Under the pieces are notes generated by a model. That model was not told where the DNA came from. It ran no database searches and saw only the letters and a program-made list of their open reading frames with translations. Made by a program: the position numbers and the translations under genes. Positions 54,978 through 64,000 of a stretch of DNA of 64,000 bases are shown piece by piece; position 1 is the first letter of the stretch, and every line of letters starts with the position of its first letter. The DNA comes from Kuschelorhynchus macadamiae (lineage: Eukaryota > Arthropoda > Insecta > Coleoptera > Curculionidae), in contig JAUTXW010005194.1 of the NCBI GenBank assembly GCA_030620095.1, positions 976,501 through 1,040,500 on the forward strand, in the 5' to 3' direction.

Positions 54978-55173
54978 TGTTATATACGTACTTAAAAATA
55001 CGTCGCCTTATATATGTGACCATAGTGTACAAAAAACAACTGGAAATAACTGGTATCGAATACGCGCATACCTTTGAGTGTCAGTTGGAAATAAATGCTT
55101 GCTCATATTAGTGGTTTTTATTTCGAGATCCTAAAATCATATTATTTTAGGAATATTATTTACAAACAGAACA
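54978..55173 (+). repeat. 3' LTR of the Gypsy element
   Basis: This 196-bp LTR is preceded by a polypurine tract and followed by the ATAAG target duplication. It differs from the 5' LTR by about five substitutions and one indel. Confidence 0.95.
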
Positions 55174-55411
55174 ATAAGTAATATGAGAACATCTGTATCT
55201 ACAGACTATACTGGTGAAGTGTTTGAAATTCATATAAAACATGAAGTATAATACGCGTATCAGCCTCGTGATTTGATTTCATATCCTTCAAGTCAGTTAC
55301 ACCATCCTTGTTGACAGAAAAGCATAGATTCTGTTCGTAATCGATCAGCTGAATGTTCCAGAAGATAATTGCTCACACATTTTAATAGAGATCGTTTATT
55401 TTCTGACAATT

Positions 55412-55687
55412 TTAAAAAATTGCGAAACTTTTTGTTCTTCCAGAAACTTCATACGCATACTCATCTATAATATCATTGAGCGATTCATCATATCTATCAA
55501 AAACCAATGTTATCCTCACTGCTTCATACTTTCGACCCAGTGAAAAAATTTGCTTCAGAAAAATAAATGCAAGTTCATTAAAAGCGGAGAACGCTTTATC
55601 ATTAAGTCCTTGAATAAGTACCATGCCAACAACTGTTCCATGTAGTTCTAATTTTGAGAGTAAATCAGACTTAGCTGTTTTTCGCAT
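55412..55687 (-). pseudogene. PIN/FEN-like nuclease-type protein of the TIR element, N-terminal piece
   Basis: The 91-codon frame contains FNELAFIFLKQIFSLGRKYE, then ITLVFDRYDESLNDIIDEYA. The FDRYD phrase followed later by a GCDTT box (45262-45489) is an order I recall from transposon-encoded arthropod proteins. The GCD box there resembles that of flap/XPG nucleases. Assignment to a PIN/FEN fold is an inference. The frame is open at its start inside the right inverted repeat region. The following stretch to the LTR insertion at 55178 is decayed. Confidence 0.5.
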
Positions 55688-55988
55688 ACTTTGTCGATGT
55701 TCTGACTACATTTGACTCGATATATGTATGTAGAAATTTTCATTAATTCACATAGCTCGCCGCATGGTGAAATTTTGGATGCACGATTTTGATAATTCTA
55801 TATTCCCAATTTTTTTTTTCGAAAACCAATAACATTTTCAAAATTCTTGATATGCCATTAGATGCGCCTACATTTAAAATATTAGTCTACACTGTAGACC
55901 TGAGTTATTATAACGATTAATGTTATAAAAAACGTAGTTTTTCTCATTCGAGCTAAGGCAGCTTTAAGGCCCATTTTCAAAATTCGGT

Positions 55989-56573
55989 AATCAGTAAGTC
56001 ATAATTTTGCTGCGATTTTATTCTAATACATTTCCGATTTAGAGAAACAAAAAAGAAATCCATTCACAAAGATTAAATCTAGACAGTATTGTTTTAAAGT
56101 TAGCAGAATTGCAGAACTTTTGTGCCCAAAAAAGAGGAAAGAGTTTGAGAAGATGAGCTTATCGCAACGTACTATTCTTCGACGTATAGATATGATGGCT
56201 AGCGATATCAAAAAAACATTGATTGATAAATAGGCTAGTTTTCAAGCACTTTCGATTGCTTTGGATGAGAGTACCGATGTATCTGACACAACCTAATTAG
56301 CTATTTTTATACGAGGTATTGATGGAGAATTTACAGTAGCAGAAGAATTATTGGCTTTACGGACCACTACTGGAAATGATATTGTTGCCGAAGTGCAAAA
56401 TACTTTTAAGCAATATGGTTTGCACTTGTGTAAATTAGTTCAAGTGTGCACAGATAAGGAAAGAGCAACCGTTATGAATGTGCAAGAATGCGATTTAATA
56501 ATTCTGCATTGCATTATTCACCAACAAAACTTGTGTTCTAAGTCCATTCGACTGAAGAACGTTATGGATGTGC
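55989..56573 (+). pseudogene. hAT-like (GTF2IRD2/ZBED type) element, middle part
   Basis: This continues the element cut at 37475. The plus strand reads VSRIAELLCPKKRKEFEKMS, RTILRRIDMMASDIKKTLID, then stop, SFQALSIALDESTDVSDTT, stop, LAIFIRGIDGEFTVAEELLA, and TTTGNDIVAEVQNTFKQYGL. LALDEST marks the first catalytic Asp region of this hAT group, and CTDKERATVMN stands where TTDGAPAM is usual. The gene is cut again at 56574 by an IS630/Tc1-type element. Confidence 0.82.
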
Positions 56574-56928
56574 TAAAGCGCGGGACACGAAAGAAAACCG
56601 GGCGGTCCTTAAAATAAAGGTTCATAGTCTTAAGCAAGCGGAAAAGTAAAATTTGTGTACGCAAATACATTTTATGTTATTTTATTTGTGGTAACAGTTT
56701 GCCGCTTGGCCTATAAAGTGCGCCAGCTAAGCGATTCGGAAAATTAATCAAGGATTTAGTAAATTTCGCACTGGTCCACTTGTAATTGGGATGTGTCTAG
56801 AGTCTCCATGCACTTGCCGCTAGAAAGCTCTAGCTATTTCTAGTGACGCCTATACATTTCGAGCATTTGTTTTCATTTCTATATAAATGCGTTGCGTTGA
56901 ATTTGGATTATTATTTCGAAGTAACGAT

Positions 56929-58273
56929 GGCGAGCAAAAGAGAAAAAACAATTCGAAGCGGTGCACGTGAAGTTATTGCGAGCGTTATAGAGGCATGTAC
57001 TAGAGAAGCTGAAAATAATAGTTTGACTATTCCAATTCAAAATCGAACAGAACGCGCTGCATTTTACACTGGTGTTTGGGAAAGTTCAAAGAGAACATAA
57101 CGATCACTCATGTTCTACTTCACCTTTAAAATCTCCTGGTAAAAAAAGACCCCGATTATCATACAAAGATTAAATTGACGATGGTGATTTTCAAGTAATT
57201 CGACGAACAATAGAGGATTTGAGGATGCAAACCCCTACTTCGTGCTGTAAAGAACAAAATAGATTTTCCGTACGGGTATAAAACCTTAAATCGGCTTTTA
57301 CGATCAAATGGTTTTGTTTGGCGCAAGTGCCAAAATAAACGAAAATTGCTCATTGAGAGACCAAATATTTTTCACTGGCGGGTGAAGTATCTATCAACTG
57401 TGAGGCAATATAGGCAAGAAGGACGCAATATTGTGTATCTAGACGAAACCTGGGTAGACAATGAACAAATCCTGGCAAAGTGAAAGTGTTACAGGTGTTG
57501 TTCAGGGAATCCGCTCTAGTAGTCGCTTTATTATAGTTCATGCTGGTTCAGAAGCCGGATTTGTTCCAGGTGCTGCTTTAGTTTTTCGCTCGGGACTAAC
57601 AACTGGAGACTATCATGGACAGAAGAATTAAGATAATTTTGAAAAGTCATTGTTCGAGAAGCTTCTATCTAACATTCCTCCCAAATCAGTCGTGGTAATG
57701 GATAATGCGTCTTATCATTCTCACGTAGAAGATAAAGTGTCAACTATATACTCTACAAAAGCTCATATGATATCGTGGCTTAAATCGGAAAATCTTGTAT
57801 GTGATCGAACATGGAGAAAATATCAATTATATGAAGTAATATCAGCCAACAAGCCTAGAGAAAAAAAGTTTAGAATTGACGGTCTTTTACGTAATCTCGG
57901 TCATACACCTTCAAGGCTGACTCCATACATGTGCGACCTCAACCCTATTGAACTTGCATGGGCAGGAGTAAAAAAATATATTCGAGAGCCCAACACAGGT
58001 GAACTTTCAATAAAAGATTTAAATAAAATGGCATTAGAAGCGATTGACTCAATATCGCCTGAAAATTGGAAATCGTATGTTAAACATGTTCGTTCTATTG
58101 AAGATAAATACTAGGAAGAAGATGGCAAAATTGAAACGGTTATTGATGATTTAGTTATCACACTGGGATCTTCAAGTAGTGACGACGAAACTTTATCATT
58201 TTCAGAGGAAGACAACGATTTAGAAGGAATCGAACCATTAGAATCACAGCCGTCAACCTCAAAAATGGCTTAG
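56929..58273 (+). pseudogene. IS630/Tc1-type transposase, frameshifted
   Basis: It starts MASKREKTIRSGAREVIASV with an N-terminal segment ending ERAAFYTGVWESSKR. After frame changes come FPYGYKTLNRLLRSNGFVW and WRVKYLSTVRQYRQEGRNI. YLDETWVDNEQILAK, the first Asp motif, follows. Later SVVVMDNASYHSHVEDKVST carries the second Asp, and MCDLNPIELAWAGVKKYIRE carries the third acidic residue (Glu). The last part is open over 57650-58114. A stop (TAG 58112-58114) precedes an acidic tail (ESQPSTSKMA) ending at 58273. The DDE order fits IS630-Tc1 relatives. Confidence 0.82.
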
Positions 58274-58369
58274 TTTTTTTTTTCATATATTTTATAAAAT
58301 TGTTCATAAAGTAGCTGTCAATAAACTGCTTCAAAATAATGAATTTTCTGTTCAATACCGCCTGTCTTC

Positions 58370-58970
58370 GGGTATGCCAAAAGTGACCGTTTGTCTCCGT
58401 CTGTCACATTACTTTGTACAGGGGGCGTCATTGTGTGAAGTACTATACAGGGCGTTTCCTAATTGCGTGCTAATGTTAAAGGGGGTGATTCTTGGACCTT
58501 TTTAAGAAAAAAATTTAATATGAACCTAAAAGTCTTAACTTTGGAGATACAGGGTTTTAAAAAAACATTTTTTTTTTAATCTTAATTCTGATGCTATTAT
58601 AGATAAATAACTGTGTGAAATTTGATACACGTCTTTTATGCATAAAAGGGCATTTTTTATTAACAATCAATTTTTGAAATTTCTACCAGTGGCGTGCATA
58701 TGTAATTAACCTGGGTAAATCCGTATGCTCCTTAATGCATAGAAGACGTGTATCAAATTTCATGCAGTTATCTACAATAGCATCAGAATTGGGATGAAAA
58801 AAGTTTTCTTTTTAAACTGTACCTCAAAAGTTAAGACTTTTAGGACATAAAAACAACCTCTTTAACATCAGCACGCAATTAGGAAACGCCTTGTATAGTA
58901 CCTCACAATGACGGCCCCTGTATAAAGTAATATGACAAACGGAGACAGACCGCCACTTTTGGCATACCCG
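58370..58970. mobile_element. 600-bp palindromic MITE
   Basis: Ends CGGGTATGCCAAAAGTGACC and its near inverse are followed by arms that match through nearly their full length (CTAATTGCGTGCTAATGTTA and its inverse, ACACGTCTT(T/C)TATGCAT near the centre). Inner CAGGG phrases occur near 58420 and 58447. It is non-coding. Confidence 0.82.
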
Positions 58971-59415
58971 AGTATGCCAAAAGTCGAACTGCATAAATTA
59001 AAATTTTGATAAATCTCGTTCACTGGAACTGATGCTGGCTGCCCTTGTAAAATCTGGACTTATGGACGTAGGCAGTAGCCCGGGAACCGTTAATAACAGA
59101 ACTCAAGAACAAATATATTTATAGGTAAATCGATCAAGGAAAATCAAAATTAAATCATTTCACAAATTCGAAAGTTCGCCGTTTTTGCAACACAAAAGAG
59201 ATAGAGAAGTGCGGTACACGAAAGAAAACAGACAAATATAGATATAGGTTCATTAAGCATAGTTACATTTTTTAATTATCTAAAGTGCGTATAGTCAAAA
59301 AGGAGTGCTATATTATTAAAAGAACGACGGGACACCACTGGTTTAAAGAGATTTCTTGGCCAACCTTCCTAAACCGATTGACTCCGCCCGGTTTTCTTTC
59401 GTGTCCCGCACTTTA

Positions 59416-60075
59416 ACACCTATGCTGTACCCTTGCTAACCTACAGTATCGAACTAACACGGTGATCCCACGGTCTTAACCATCGCCAGTTTAAAGCATT
59501 TTTGGACGAACTCTCTCGATAGGACATACTATTTGCGAAGTAAGGTGGCCAAGCAAACGTAAAATGCTAAAAAGATTTTATGACCTTAGAAAAGAAATAG
59601 CTGATTGATTTTATGGAAATGAAAGAGAAAACATTGCCGCAAAATTGTAATTCAACATGGCTTTGTGATTTGGCATACCTGGCAGACATCACAGGACCCT
59701 TAAACGACCTGAACTTGAAGCTCAAAAAGAAAGGCAATTGGTAAATCAACTGTACAATCATCTTAAAGCTTTTCAAAACCAAATTCGCTTGTGGGAAAGC
59801 AGTCCAGTCACGAAAACATTGAATACAGTCGCTATGCTGAAGAACTGAAACTAGTGTCAGAGCAATTCACTGACCGGTTTTCCGATTTTAAGAATATGGA
59901 TAGCATCTTCAATATTTTTGCAAATCCTTGTAAGTCTAATGAAGATGCTCCGCTTCACCTACAAGTGGAATTGATGGAGCTTCAAGAAGACTCATGTTTG
60001 AAGTATAAATTTGATGATGTGAAACTGAGCTAATTTTACAGAACATACCTTTCCGAAGAAAAGTAGTAAGTTTTT
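59416..60075 (+). pseudogene. hAT-like (GTF2IRD2/ZBED type) element, C-terminal part
   Basis: After the Tc1-type insertion the hAT-like frame resumes. At about 59565-59770 it reads LTLRKEIADFMEMKEKTLPQ, then STWLCDLAYLADITGPLNDL, LNLKLKKKG, and LYNHLKAFQNQIRLWES. The frame at 59791-60033 has LKLVSEQFTDRFSDFKNMDS and APLHLQVELMELQEDSCLK. These blocks are the C-terminal half of GTF2IRD2/SCAND3-like proteins. Several stops and frameshifts are present. It ends 180 bp before an AGO2 exon. Confidence 0.82.
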
Positions 60076-60259
60076 TACCTACGTAGTTCTTACCTACTGC
60101 CCGATACCTATTTAAGTTCTGAAATTACGCCCTCGGCTAAGTAAAGGTTGCCTATTCCGGCTCTAAAACAATATCTACACAACACTCAGCTACAATGTCA
60201 TTATGTTTGAAAGCAATAGACACAATTAGACATTAACAAAAGCGAAAACAAAATCTTAC
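60076..60259. other. Short unassigned intron between hAT-like relic and AGO2 exon
   Basis: AT-rich sequence with nothing recognised. It contains the splice donor at 60254-60259. Confidence 0.4.
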
Positions 60260-60325
60260 CTGGTTGCTGTTGAGGAACAGGCTGACCCCTGGGAGCTCCA
60301 CCCTGTGGTTGGCCTCGCGCTCCAT
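60260..60325 (-). CDS. AGO2: Argonaute-2, internal coding exon (Gln/Gly-rich tail, part 2)
   Basis: This second 66-nt exon on the minus strand has a CAG acceptor (just above 60325) and a GTAAGA donor (60254-60259). With the base left by the previous exon it reads HGARGQPQGGAPRG followed by a Gln/Pro stretch. Both flanking introns are phase 1. It has the same length, phase and composition as the exon at 63869-63934, which suggests exon duplication or a repeat-derived tail. This part of AGO2 is disordered and varies widely between insects. The exon lies about 180 bp from the end of a degenerate hAT-like element and about 200 bp from a LINE. Confidence 0.8.
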
Positions 60326-60534
60326 CTGACGGTTAAACAAAACAAAAAAAAAACGGTTAAACATAAAGCAAAAAACAAACAAAAATATAGTGATATTGTC
60401 ATTCTGCATGCAATAAGAAACTAACTATTTTAAATTCAGTAAAATAAATAAAATAGGAAGAGGAACAGTTATTACACGCCTCCTGGATAAAAAAGAATAC
60501 CCCAGTGAATTTGTATTGGTAAATTGTTTTACAA

Positions 60535-63000
60535 TAAAATTGTTCTTATAAAGAACGGGGATGATTCAATAACCATACATTTTTTTATTCTTGGGGATTT
60601 ATTTAACCTTCCTTCGGTGGAATGGATCTACGAAGACAATTCACTGGTTCCAAAATGTTTACCGTCCCTAGCTTCTGAAACTCTTTTTGTGACAATGAGT
60701 TTTCTTGAATTGTAACAAATGAATTCTCTTTGCAATCACATGGGAAGAACTTTAGATCTGCTATTTGCTGATGACTTCGTTAGTGTTTTCGTTTCATCTT
60801 CAAAATTTCCTCTTGTACAGATTGACCCCTACCATCCAGCAATTGAAATCAAGTGTTTACCAGTTTCATAAAGCAAATTTCATCAATTTAGATATTTTTA
60901 TAAGCAGTCCGACTGGTCATTCTTATTGTCTGAGCCTGATATTAACAGAATGCTTGAACAGTTCTATGAGGTTTTATTTGAGGGTATCCCCAAGAAGATC
61001 GTGGCTGACTGTAAATATCCCAAATGGTTTGACCTTGAAAAAGCTTACTGGGCAAAATAATTGCTTATACAAAAGGTATAAAAGGACTGATAAACTTGCT
61101 GACTATTTGGCCTATTCTGACATAAGACGTGAGGTTAAACTTCGAATTAATATGTGTTATCTTACATATGTCACACAGACTGAGCTACTTATCCTGGAAA
61201 ACATCAAATACTTTTGGTCATTTGTACGAAACTTAAGAAGGGACTCCAATCTGCCCAGTTTTATGAATTTTGACGGGCAAGAAATCACTGGATCAAATAA
61301 CATCGCAAATGCTTTTGCTACTCACTTTCAGTCTTGCTATACTTACCACCATAATTTAGACTTTAGTAAAATTGATGCAATAAGTTATTCAAGAAAGATA
61401 CTATCAACATATTGTTTTACAGAGACAGAAATCTTTAATAAATTAAAGGACCTTGATCCTTACAAGAAGGCTGGCCCTGATGGAATTCCTACTATTCTAT
61501 TGCAACGATGCTGTGAGTCATTGTCTCAGCCTCTATGTATAATTTTTCAGAGATCCATTATTCTGGGTTCTTTTCCTGAATTTTTGAAGTTTTCTACCCT
61601 TCTGCCCATTTTCAAACCTGGTGATAAAAGTGATGTGAAGAACTACAGAGGTATTTCTTTACTTTCACATATACCAAAGCTCTTTGAGGCAATTATCACC
61701 GATCATATATTTGAGTCTTTAAAACACTATATAACGAGTATGCAACATGGTTTTTATCGTGGTCGTTCAACAACTACCAATCTTGCAATATTTCAAAACT
61801 ACTTAGTGACATCGGTTGAGGCTGGCAAGCAGATCGATGTTATTTACACTGACATATCTAAGGCTTTTGACAGTGTTTGCCATCAGCTTCTGTTATGGAA
61901 ATTACAGCAAATTGGTTTTTGTGATATCTTGAGTGGATCAAATCGTATTTATTTAATCGTCGCCAGCAAGTCGACATATGCGGTTCAGTCTCCATGGAGA
62001 TTCTTGTGACATCGGGTGTCCCGCAGGGTTCGCATGTGGGTTCAGTTCTCTTTCTGCTCTTTATAAATGATATAATATCCTGTTTCGAATTTTCCGAATG
62101 TTTTTTATATGCAGACGACCTAAAATTCTTCTCACCAGTCTCCTCAGACTCCACTCCTCTGCAGTCTGATATGGAACGGCTCGTCAAATCGTGCAAAACT
62201 AATTATCTCTCTCTTAACATCTCGAAATGTAAAGTGCTCCGTTTTCACAAATGTATTAATACCATACCCTCCACCTACTTCATAGATAATGTAGACCTTG
62301 AAGTTGTTAGTTCTTTCACGGACCTAGGTGTTATTTTTGATGAAAATCTAACTTTTAATCTACATATTGATAACATTGTACTTAAGGGTTTTAGACTTCT
62401 GGGTTTTATAAAGCGACATACGAAACACGTAACTGATACCAAAGCAATTGGGTGTCTCTATAACTCATTGGTTCATAGCTTTCTAGAATATTGTTGTACA
62501 ATATGGAGTCCATCATACCAGTGTCACATCGACAGAATTGAAAAGGTGCAAAATAGGTTTTCAAAATACCTCTTACATAAATTGCATTTCCCGTATCAAG
62601 GTCTGGCAGAAAGAAGAAGGCACTTCTGGTCTTTTTGCATAAATTTGTGAATGAGGGAATTGACTGTGAAGTGCTGCTTGGATCAGTCCCGTTTTTAGTG
62701 CCTATTAGAAGAACAAGACAATCACAGCTGTTTGTTGAAAGGTACCACCGTACAAATTATGGGTTTAGTGCATTTGTTGACTGACTAGTTCATAATTATA
62801 ATCGTCACATCTAAGAATATGATATTTTCAGACTAAGCACTTTGCAACTGAAAAAGCAGTTAACCGGATTGGTTTTGTAATGTTTTTTGGCCCATATTGA
62901 TGTTAGTTTTTGTTTATGTAGTTGTGTAGTTTTATCATTATTCATGTATTATTTTATTTCAACTGAAAATCTTTCTTATTGGTAATTTGTTTGCTGATCT
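60535..63000 (+). mobile_element. 5'-truncated jockey-type LINE
   Basis: It begins inside the endonuclease (LGDLFNLPSVEW near 60590, LDLLFADDFVSV near 60750, IDPYHPAIEIK near 60830). RT is encoded at about 61100-62196: GPDGIPTILLQRC, FKPGDKSDVKNYRGISLL, MQHGFYRGRSTTTNL and VIYTDISKAFDSVCH. After a frameshift near 61930, SGVPQGSHVGSVLFLL and active site YADDLKFFSPV follow. The C-terminal region (LSLNISKCKVLRF, FTDLGVIFDENLTF, LEYCCTIWSPSYQ) is open to 62650. The 3' end is not sharply defined. It is closest to the LINE at 15240-19440. Confidence 0.82.
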
Positions 63001-63868
63001 GACATATTTTTCTTACAGTTACTGACTTAATTATTTATATATTTGATGTTATTTGCGAATGCGTACCATTTGGAATGTTCAGCTGTTCAAATGTTCAGCG
63101 TTTCTGAAGAGCCACTTGTCCGATGCGTGCATCGCTACGTCCTTACATTATTTTATTTATTTAGAACTAGTGAGATCTATATATTATGAAAATTTGTTAT
63201 GTCTTTACTTACATCCATTGGAAATATTTTTGAACCTTTCTGAATCGCCAGACTGTGAACTGAGTAAGTGCTTGTCATCAATAATAGAAACAAATACAAG
63301 TTGGGCAGCTGGATCCTTATGTGCTTTTTAAACATCGTGTTTCTCTTATCGGCTTTCCATAAATCAATAATAAAAGAAAGCAATAAAACATGAATATTGC
63401 CTTCCGAATATGAATACACTCAAGAAATATGTTAAAAGATTAAATTACCAAAAAGAAGAAGAAAGACAAAGACATCAACATAGGCAGGCTTTTCAAGTCA
63501 AAGCCTCAAACGTCAAGGTGTTGTTTGGAGGTTATTGTTATTGTCATTTTATATTGTTCATATTGCATTATTATAAAGTATAGTGCAATTTAATCCTCAA
63601 ATAGGAAGTATCTTTGATTGTATTTTTATGCTAAGTAATATTATTTAATAGTAATTTAATTTATACTTATTATTTATATTTATATCTACTCCTGAAATGA
63701 ATGTGACTTCCAAGTCAAAGAAAAAGTGTGTTGATGCAGAATTTGTATATAATAAAATATTAGATTTTTATAAGTTTGTTCTTAAAAGGTCTAATAAATA
63801 AATATTAACAAAACTTAAACAGTTACAAAACAAAATAATTTGCATAAGATAAAAATAAAAAAGCTTAC
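63001..63868. other. Unassigned intron
   Basis: Short frames (63053-63331 plus, 63177-63419 minus) show no family signature. Phrases AAGTCAAAGCCTCAAACG and CCAAGTCAAAGAAAAAG occur but no repeat structure was resolved. It includes the donor at 63863-63868. Confidence 0.35.
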
Positions 63869-63934
63869 GTTGTTGCGGCTGATCTCCTCCCGGTCCCCTC
63901 GGAGGTCGTCCTCCGACCTGTTGCTGCATTTGAG
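63869..63934 (-). CDS. AGO2: Argonaute-2, internal coding exon (Gln/Gly-rich tail, part 1)
   Basis: This is a 66-nt coding exon of an siRNA-class Argonaute. On the minus strand a pyrimidine-containing tract and CAG acceptor precede it, and a consensus GTAAGC donor follows. It enters with two bases that complete a codon and leaves one base over, so both flanking introns are phase 1 and the exon is symmetric. It reads as a Gln/Gly/Arg/Pro-rich peptide beginning QMQQQVGGRPPRG. Such low-complexity N-terminal tails are typical of insect AGO2 and absent from AGO1. Phase joins exactly to the next exon at 60260-60325. The start codon is outside the window to the right. Identity rests mainly on the downstream N-domain exons. 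Confidence 0.8.
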
Positions 63935-64000
63935 CTGGATTGAATATAGTTGAATTAAATACAACAAAAAACGATTTCTGTCAATAATGGCATAGAATTC

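Larger units (their letters stand above)
45529..55173 (+). mobile_element. Ty3/Gypsy LTR retrotransposon with 5-bp target duplication
   Basis: The LTRs at 45529-45725 and 54978-55173 begin TGTTATATA and end ACAGAACA, and are about 97% identical (about five substitutions and one indel). ATAAG flanks both ends (45524-45528 and 55174-55178). The sequence after the 5' LTR reads TTGGCGACGAGGATGGG, a common start for insect Gypsy primer-binding regions. A polypurine tract AGAGGGGAGAGA (54966-54977) precedes the 3' LTR. It encodes gag and pol with several breaks. A CACTG element (46124-48423) interrupts gag, and another insertion probably lies at 52883-54549. Confidence 0.95.
37476..55988 (-). mobile_element. 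Unclassified TIR element, about 2.1 kb before later insertions
   Basis: Inverted repeats of about 300 bp mark its ends: about 37476-37790 (ACCGAACTTTGAAAATG at the outer end) and about 55690-55988 (inverse). The two arms match over phrases such as CGAATGAGAAAAACTA and GACAGAACATCGACAAAG, the latter being GTCAGAACATCGACAAAG on the right. Two large insertions lie inside: hAT 37827-44580 and Gypsy 45529-55173. With them removed, about 2.1 kb remains, coding for one minus-strand protein in pieces (55687-55412, 45489-45262 and 45038-44736). The element itself disrupts the GTF2IRD2-like hAT. Its target duplication was not found. Confidence 0.7.
56576..59413 (+). mobile_element. IS630/Tc1-type DNA transposon with GC-rich ends
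   Basis: Ends AAGCGCGGGACACGAAAGAA and the inverse on the right (TTTCTTTCGTGTCCCGCACTT) extend about 30 bp through AACCGGGCGG. TA flanks both sides (56574-56575 and 59414-59415). A related internal copy GTGCGGTACACGAAAGAAAA lies at about 59205. It carries a broken transposase (56929-58270) and a nested palindromic MITE (58370-58970). It interrupts the hAT-like gene between MDVLK and the segment at 59490. Confidence 0.87.

Overview
The window is eukaryotic, intron-rich, AT-rich nuclear DNA from an insect. The single recognisable host gene is an Argonaute of the siRNA class (AGO2) on the minus strand. Five internal coding exons run from right to left: 63869-63934, 60260-60325, 35645-35719, 20872-21145 and 763-1076. 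Splice sites and reading phase agree at every junction (phases 1, 1, 1 and 2). The first three exons encode a Gln/Gly/Pro-rich N-terminal tail. The last two encode the start of the Argonaute N domain and the N/L1 region. PAZ, MID and PIWI lie beyond the left edge, and the start codon lies beyond the right edge. A beetle, perhaps a leaf beetle, is plausible from the protein and the transposon fauna, but that is only an inference.

Almost everything else is transposon DNA filling four introns of about 3.5, 24.5, 14.5 and 19.8 kb. Intron 763/20872 holds an old LINE split by a Penelope-like element (PLE), itself split by a mariner-like element (MLE). It also holds a 5'-truncated jockey-type LINE, a second MLE, a Crypton tyrosine-recombinase relic, a second PLE, a nearly full-length jockey-type LINE and a Tc1-like relic. 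Intron 21146-35644 holds an MLE with an intact 363-aa transposase, four further MLEs or MLE relics, a MITE, four long (TA)n arrays and a head-to-head pair of PLE copies forming a 2-kb palindrome.

Intron 35720-60259 is a stack of insertions dated by nesting. A hAT-like (GTF2IRD2/ZBED-type) element is split by an unclassified TIR element (37476-55988) and by an IS630/Tc1-type element (56576-59413). The TIR element is split by a second hAT element with an 8-bp target duplication (37827-44580). That hAT carries a full-length RTE LINE with an intact 985-aa ORF and a 645-bp MITE. The TIR element is also split by a Ty3/Gypsy retrotransposon with a 5-bp target duplication (45529-55173). The Gypsy is in turn split by a CACTG-ended element and probably by another element. 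Intron 60326-63868 holds one more jockey-type LINE.

At least ten long inverted repeats with arms of roughly 200-1000 bp lie inside the AGO2 transcription unit, so its pre-mRNA could fold into many long hairpins. AGO2 is the effector for siRNAs made from such hairpins, so self-feedback is the most interesting hypothesis here, but it is untested. Potentially autonomous elements are the RTE LINE and the MLE at 21317-22918.
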